From Verrucomicrobiia bacterium (GTDB lineage Bacteria; Verrucomicrobiota; Verrucomicrobiia; Verrucomicrobiales; DEV007): a stretch of 34,378 nt of DNA. A program made the translations under genes and the position numbers. The notes under the pieces are model-generated. The model ran no database searches, was not told the DNA's origin, and was given only the letters and a program-made list of their open reading frames with translations. Position 1 is the stretch's first letter; each line of letters starts with the position of its first letter. Location: positions 1 through 34,378 of the forward strand of contig JAGROY010000087.1 of assembly GCA_020439995.1 (NCBI GenBank), read 5' to 3'. Positions 29,768-34,378 of the stretch are shown here, piece by piece.

Positions 29768-32700
29768 TCAGGCCCTGTTAAACACACAATCCTTCGATGA
29801 TGTTCTGACCGTGCCGTAGCGGTGCTGCGTTTCGCTCACCGATTGCTCGGACAGATAGTGGAGCAGTTCGATGCGTCCGTTCACCAGGGGCGGTGCAGCA
29901 TGTATGGAAATGTTCGCGTCGTTGGCTGCGCGCATGACGTTGAGGGGGAGGGCGGCGGTGCTTCGGATTACGGTGGATCTGTTAGTGCAGCAGTGGCCTT
30001 CCAATCTCCAAGCAAAATCTGCATCGGACTCTGTGATTTGATTCGGGAAAGCGCTGACATTGCACTTGGTGGCGGTGCTGAGTTCCACGGGAACGCCGCA
30101 GATTCTGCATGCGAGGGATACTTGCAGAATCGGCAGGAGTTCATCTGCCGGGTTGTTGCTGCGCAGGATGACTTGGTGCCTGGGACGGTAGCGGAAAATA
30201 TTGCTCTCGCAGTCGAGCGCTGTGGGATCGTGATCGATGGAGAAATGTTCATTCCACCAAAACGTGTAGCTTTCGGCTGAAGCCAGTAGCTTTTCCTGTG
30301 CGGTTGCGTCGAGCGGCGAAGCCAGTTTCTGAAGCTCCTCATGGAGTGCGGGGCGAAGTGCAGTGCGATGTTTTGGCAGTGCATTGTCCGACCAGTGGGC
30401 GAAACTTGCCACGTAGTTGGGGCCGCCTGCCTTGGCTCCTGTACCGACTGTGGAACACTTCCATCCTCCGAATGGCTGGCGTTGCACGATGGCACCAGTG
30501 GTGCTGCGGTTGACGTAGGCATTGCCCACTTCAACGCGTTTCTTCCACAGGGCGGTCTCCTGTTCATCAAGTGAATGGATGCCTCCCGTCAGTCCGAATG
30601 CGTTGTCATTTTGAATCGCGATGGCTTCGTCAAGATCGCGCACTGCGATGATGCCGAGAACGGGCCCGAAACACTCTGTGCGATGAAACCAGCTTCCGCG
30701 TGCGACGCCAAGCCGGATGCCGGGCGACCACAGGCAGGGATTGTCCTCGACCATGCGCGGCTCGAGTAGCCACGATTCGCCGGGATCAAGCGTCGTCAGG
30801 GCGCGGAGCAGATCGTCGCCGGGTTCCCGGATCAACGGTGTGACCACACTGGAGAGTTGCCATGCCGGGCCTACGCGCATGCTTTCCGCCGCGTCCTTCA
30901 GTTGCCGCAGGAAGACTGGATCGTCGAGCACCGCCGACTCAACAAGTGCGAGGCTGGTGGCCGAGCATTTCTGGCCGGCGTGGCCAAAGGCTCCCTTCAC
31001 GAGGTCTTTGATTGCGAGATCAACGTCGGCTGCCTGGGTGATGATGAGGCTGTTCTTGCCGCTCGTTTCGGCGGAAAGCCGCAACTGCGGTTTCCACTGC
31101 TTGAACATTCGGGCAGTTTCGTAAGCGCCTGTCAGGATCACCGCGCTCACTCGATCATCGGTGACGAGGCGTTTACCTGTGTCATTGTCAGGGACGGTGA
31201 GAAACTGGAGAACATCACGCGGAACTCCGGCTTCCCACAGGTGCTCGGCGACTTTGCTTGCCGTCAGCACTGACTCCAGTGGCGGTTTCAAAATGACCGT
31301 GTTTCCTGCCATCAATGCAGCCATGCAGCCTCCTGCTGGAATCGCGTAGGGGAAGTTCCACGGCGGAGTCACTAACACTGTACCCAAAGTCTGCGGTTGT
31401 GCGCCGTCGAACCAGCCGGACGAGGCATCCAGTGACCGGGCGTAGTAGTTTGCAAAGTCGATCGCCTCAGAGATTTCGGCGTCCGCCTCGGTCACTGCTT
31501 TCCCTGCATCGAGAATCATGCAGCCGATCGTGTCTCCACGGTGCCGGGCGATGACCGCCGCAACGTTCCTCAGAATCGCTGCCCGTCCCTCGAATCCCAG
31601 CTCTTGCCACTCGCTCTGGGCAGCCGATGCCCGGGCCAGCGTTGTCTCGGCATCGTTGTCGTCTCCCAGCTCGTAGCGATAAGCAATCGTGCCGGGCCGC
31701 GAAGGATCGTGACCGTCTGCGAGTTTCGCGGAATTTGCATGCGCTGTGGAAAAAGTGACAGGAGGCAATGTTGCCGTGCTCCATTGGTTTACGATTCCCT
31801 GAATCCACTGGCGGTTGGGTTCGAGCGCAAAATCTGTGTCTGCGGCATTTTGAAAAGGAGCCCCGGTAGGATCACAGACGGGCACTTCGGTCATGCGGTT
31901 CTGGGTTCGATTTGAACTTGAGCGAAGACTGGAGGAATTTGCCAGCTCGCAGGCGGCGAGGAAGCTCTCCTTTTGCCGTTGCCATGCATCGCTGCCTTCT
32001 TGCAGCGCGAACAGATCTCGCAGGAAATTGCCATCCTGAGTGTTTTCCTCAAGGCGGCGCACCAGATAAGCGATGGCACTCTGGAAATGATCCCGTTGCA
32101 CGATGGGCGCGTACATAATGAGTCCACTGGCACGCTTTTGAACGGTCGCCGCCTGGGCGTTTGCCATTCCTTCGAGCATCTCAAATTCGATCTGGTCTGC
32201 GCTTTCCTGTTCCAATTTTTCGCGCAGCAGCAGCGCGTAGGCGATGTCGAAAAGGTTGTGGCTGGCCACACCGATCCGTAGCGATTCGAGATTCTCCGGC
32301 GTGCAGGCGTACTGGAGCATTCGTTTGTAGTTGGCATCGACTTCCAGTTTGGAATGATACGGTGCCTGCTCCCAGTCGTGCAGGGTGGCTTCCACTTTTT
32401 CCATTGCGAGGTTTGCGCCCTTGACCAGCCGGACTTTGATTCCGCTGCCTCCTCCGGCACGTCGATTTTGTGCCCAGGTCGTCAACTTGATGAGCGTCTG
32501 GTATGAGTCGGGCAGGTAGGCCTGCAACACGATGCCCGCTTCGAGGTGCTGGAATTCTGGTTCGCTCAGAACTTCGCAGAATCCATCCACCGTCAGGTTC
32601 AGATCCCGGTATTCTTCCATATCGAGATTCACAAACTTTGGCCGATCGTCGGGGCGCGGGTTGGCAATGGCAGCGCGGTAGAGGATGCGCAGGCGCTGTT

Positions 32701-33337
32701 TGATTTCCTCCAGCGTCGCCCTGTAACCGACTAAATGAATCTGACTGAAGATCGCTGAGATTTTAACAGACACGTAGTCGACTGCGGGATCTGCGAGCCT
32801 TTCCAGCACGGCCTCCAGTCGCCTGCCGGCTTCACCTTCGCCCAGCACTGCCTCGCCCAGCTGGTTGAGGTTGACGCGGGTTCCGGATTTCTCCCGTTGG
32901 CTCAGGTAGGCGGACAATGCATCGTGCTCCCCGGAAAGGATGACGTTGCGGGATTCACGGCGCACTTGCGCAGCTACCTGCGGCATGACGATCCAGGGGA
33001 CAAAGCGGGATGCCACTGCCGCGATTCGCAACAGAGTGCGGTCGAATGCGCCGAGATATTTCGGGGGATTGAGTTCTGCGATGAGGCTGCGAAACCGCTG
33101 TGCGCCACGCTGCGATCGTGTGAAGCGCATCACCTGATCCGCCAGGGCGATGGTGAACGCCTTGCCGGCTGAGTCGTCGAGCATGCGCGCCATCTGCTCA
33201 GACCGTGCGCGGTCTGCTGGTGTGCTAAGTTGCTTGCTCTCACGCAGCAGCATGCTGGCCAGTTCACATGCCTGCTCCGCCAGTGAAGGTTCTGCGGCGC
33301 AGGCCTGCGGTTCGTTCGGTGTATGTGTTGCGGGCAT
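29768..33337 (-). CDS. putA: Bifunctional proline dehydrogenase / L-glutamate gamma-semialdehyde dehydrogenase
   Basis: 1189 residues. The PRODH barrel (about 80-450) has YVSVKISAI, RLVKGANL, VASHNLFD and EMLEGMA, the FAD- and proline-binding segments. The aldehyde dehydrogenase part (about 545-985) has PPWNFP (N661), SAETSGKN (general base E757) and GQKCSA (nucleophile C791). A C-terminal domain (about 1035-1189) ends with LSEQSVSETQHRYG, which is well conserved in long PutA forms. The ribbon-helix-helix DNA-binding domain of enterobacterial PutA is missing, so this is a purely catalytic, non-regulatory PutA. It oxidises proline to glutamate, feeding electrons to quinone and NAD. Expression is probably controlled by the divergent PAS-AraC gene. 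Confidence 0.95.
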   Translation of the reverse strand: MPATHTPNEPQACAAEPSLAEQACELASMLLRESKQLSTPADRARSEQMARMLDDSAGKAFTIALADQVMRFTRSQRGAQRFRSLIAELNPPKYLGAFDRTLLRIAAVASRFVPWIVMPQVAAQVRRESRNVILSGEHDALSAYLSQREKSGTRVNLNQLGEAVLGEGEAGRRLEAVLERLADPAVDYVSVKISAIFSQIHLVGYRATLEEIKQRLRILYRAAIANPRPDDRPKFVNLDMEEYRDLNLTVDGFCEVLSEPEFQHLEAGIVLQAYLPDSYQTLIKLTTWAQNRRAGGGSGIKVRLVKGANLAMEKVEATLHDWEQAPYHSKLEVDANYKRMLQYACTPENLESLRIGVASHNLFDIAYALLLREKLEQESADQIEFEMLEGMANAQAATVQKRASGLIMYAPIVQRDHFQSAIAYLVRRLEENTQDGNFLRDLFALQEGSDAWQRQKESFLAACELANSSSLRSSSNRTQNRMTEVPVCDPTGAPFQNAADTDFALEPNRQWIQGIVNQWSTATLPPVTFSTAHANSAKLADGHDPSRPGTIAYRYELGDDNDAETTLARASAAQSEWQELGFEGRAAILRNVAAVIARHRGDTIGCMILDAGKAVTEADAEISEAIDFANYYARSLDASSGWFDGAQPQTLGTVLVTPPWNFPYAIPAGGCMAALMAGNTVILKPPLESVLTASKVAEHLWEAGVPRDVLQFLTVPDNDTGKRLVTDDRVSAVILTGAYETARMFKQWKPQLRLSAETSGKNSLIITQAADVDLAIKDLVKGAFGHAGQKCSATSLALVESAVLDDPVFLRQLKDAAESMRVGPAWQLSSVVTPLIREPGDDLLRALTTLDPGESWLLEPRMVEDNPCLWSPGIRLGVARGSWFHRTECFGPVLGIIAVRDLDEAIAIQNDNAFGLTGGIHSLDEQETALWKKRVEVGNAYVNRSTTGAIVQRQPFGGWKCSTVGTGAKAGGPNYVASFAHWSDNALPKHRTALRPALHEELQKLASPLDATAQEKLLASAESYTFWWNEHFSIDHDPTALDCESNIFRYRPRHQVILRSNNPADELLPILQVSLACRICGVPVELSTATKCNVSAFPNQITESDADFAWRLEGHCCTNRSTVIRSTAALPLNVMRAANDANISIHAAPPLVNGRIELLHYLSEQSVSETQHRYGTVRTSSKDCVFNRA

Positions 33338-33447
33338 TGTGTTTGCTGTCTTTCGAGTACACTAGCACCGGCGTATTGAACGAATTGCACTGGAGGAGCG
33401 TGTGTTTTTTACAAGACTTGCGGGCGGGGATTGGGCAGGGTGCGGCT

Positions 33448-34164
33448 GTGAACTCGGCTATCCAACAAGCGATTTCCCTCACTGACCGGCTGTTCGAGCC
33501 GCTCGGTGATGTCGTCTATTGCATCAAGGACGTGGGGGGGCGCTATCTCGCGGTGAATTCGGCATTCGTCGAAAGGGTGAACCTGCGATCCCGGGACGAG
33601 GTGATCGGCAGGACTGCGGACGAGTTGTTCGCCGCGCCGCTGGTTGCCACTTACATTGAGCAGGATGCGGAAGTTTTTCAGACCGGGAGTTCCATCACAG
33701 ACCGCCTCGAACGCATCACCAACCGCGACGGATCGATCGGCTGGTACCTCGCCAGCAAGCATCCGATTCACGATGCCGATGGAGGCACGGTGGTGGGACT
33801 TATCGGCGTATCGCAGGACCTCCATGCGCCAAGCACCGGGGATCTCAAGCTCTCGCGCCTGGCGGAGGTGGTGGAGCACATTCACGCGCATCTCGATGAT
33901 CCCCTGCGTGTGGACGATCTGGCAGGTCTCGCGGGTCTATCCGTGCCACAATTCGATCGGCGCATGCGCAAGGTGTTCCGCTTGTCCGCGAAACAGTTCG
34001 TGATGAAGTGCCGCATCGAGGAGGCGTCCCGCCTGCTGGCAGAGTCCAACCAGTCGATAGGCGAAATCGCACTTGCCTGCGGCTTCTCTGATCAAAGCGC
34101 CTTCACCCGTCAGTTTAAGGCGACTACCGGTCTTCCCCCGGGTGAATTTCGCAGTCAGGCTTGA
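33448..34164 (+). CDS. PAS-domain AraC-family regulator, probable regulator of putA
   Basis: About 238 residues: an N-terminal PAS domain (about 10-120, LGDVVYCIKDVGGRYLAVN ... GTVVGLIGVSQDL) and a C-terminal AraC DNA-binding domain with two helix-turn-helix units (VDDLAGLAGLSVPQFDRRM and IGEIALACGFSDQSAFTRQF). I chose GTG 33448, preceded by CAGGG at a spacing of seven bases, because it begins just before the PAS fold; an in-frame GTG at 33400 behind GGAGG is an alternative. Longer starts overlap putA. The 110-base divergent gap to putA is the natural site for its operator. A PAS-sensed metabolite such as proline is inferred, not shown. Confidence 0.85.
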   Translation: MNSAIQQAISLTDRLFEPLGDVVYCIKDVGGRYLAVNSAFVERVNLRSRDEVIGRTADELFAAPLVATYIEQDAEVFQTGSSITDRLERITNRDGSIGWYLASKHPIHDADGGTVVGLIGVSQDLHAPSTGDLKLSRLAEVVEHIHAHLDDPLRVDDLAGLAGLSVPQFDRRMRKVFRLSAKQFVMKCRIEEASRLLAESNQSIGEIALACGFSDQSAFTRQFKATTGLPPGEFRSQA

Positions 34165-34378
34165 AGCTATTTCAAGAGACATAGGTGCGGATGGAGGGGC
34201 ATCGGTGGGATTTTCGTTTACGGTGATTTGCCGCAGCGGGCAAGTCGTGACGAAAAGTTCACTCGGTGCTGTTTGGCTCCAGAGGCACTACTGATGAATC
34301 TCTGCTGCATTGGATCGGATCCGCAAGTTATGGGATTCGAATCTTCAATCAGGATGGGTGGGCGGTTGGTATGATGTA
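34165..34378. other. Window end without a recognised gene
   Basis: About 210 bases after the AraC-type gene. Short frames exist on both strands, but none shows a family pattern or good start signals. An upstream part of a promoter for a gene beyond the window is possible. Confidence 0.4.

Noticed and set aside
1..34378. tRNA, CRISPR, insertion sequence, phage or toxin-antitoxin signals
   Set aside because: Reading both strands I found no cloverleaf, no regularly spaced repeats, no transposase or integrase frame, and no paired small toxin/antitoxin genes. A covariance-model search for RNA genes would be needed to exclude a small RNA.

Overview
The window looks like a chromosomal segment from a member of the Verrucomicrobiota (class Verrucomicrobiae is my best guess; nothing in the window fixes a genus). 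The reasons are a PEP-CTERM surface protein, a secreted protein with a DxDxDG calcium-binding linker of the type common in this phylum, a secreted peroxidase ending in an 'RYRLESS' sorting-associated type tail, a BlaI/M56 pair joined to an oversized C-terminal region, a sigma factor paired with a Pkn-type kinase, and biosynthetic genes (hisF, lysA) that stand alone instead of lying in operons. I see no tRNA, rRNA, CRISPR array, transposase, phage gene or replication origin.

Layout. 1-6403: cell-envelope and secreted proteins, namely a two-headed alpha/beta-hydrolase plus SGNH esterase, a PEP-CTERM protein, and a divergent 1078-residue adhesin-like protein. 6404-7748: mostly non-coding sequence around one small cupin gene. 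7749-17577: a signalling island with a membrane Ser/Thr kinase with helical repeats, a divergent ECF-like sigma factor, a BlaI-type repressor, and a 1938-residue BlaR1/M56 protease whose sensor part is replaced by a duplicated propeller-like module and a further large extracytoplasmic region. 17634-24173: housekeeping and metabolic genes (SDR oxidoreductase, HAD phosphatase, hisF, a UPF0316 membrane protein, lysA, a truncated VOC gene, a secreted isoaspartyl peptidase/asparaginase, a small secretin-like exported protein). 24183-29738: a sugar isomerase-like TIM barrel and a Cpx-like two-component system divergent from a secreted animal-type heme peroxidase. 29768-34164: a bifunctional proline catabolic enzyme PutA, divergent from a PAS-AraC regulator that probably controls it.

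The part most worth attention is 10358-17577. The repressor gene has a strong regulatory signature: two copies of a 12-bp dyad placed 24 bp apart, one between and one just after a readable -35/-10 pair. The repressor and protease genes overlap by four bases. The protease keeps its zinc site, but its ~1,540-residue C-terminal part has no recognisable penicillin-binding sensor. This suggests a BlaR1-style proteolytic derepression circuit that senses something other than beta-lactams, next to a sigma factor/kinase pair. A weaker copy of the dyad lies upstream of the kinase, so the two circuits may be connected. That link is inference.
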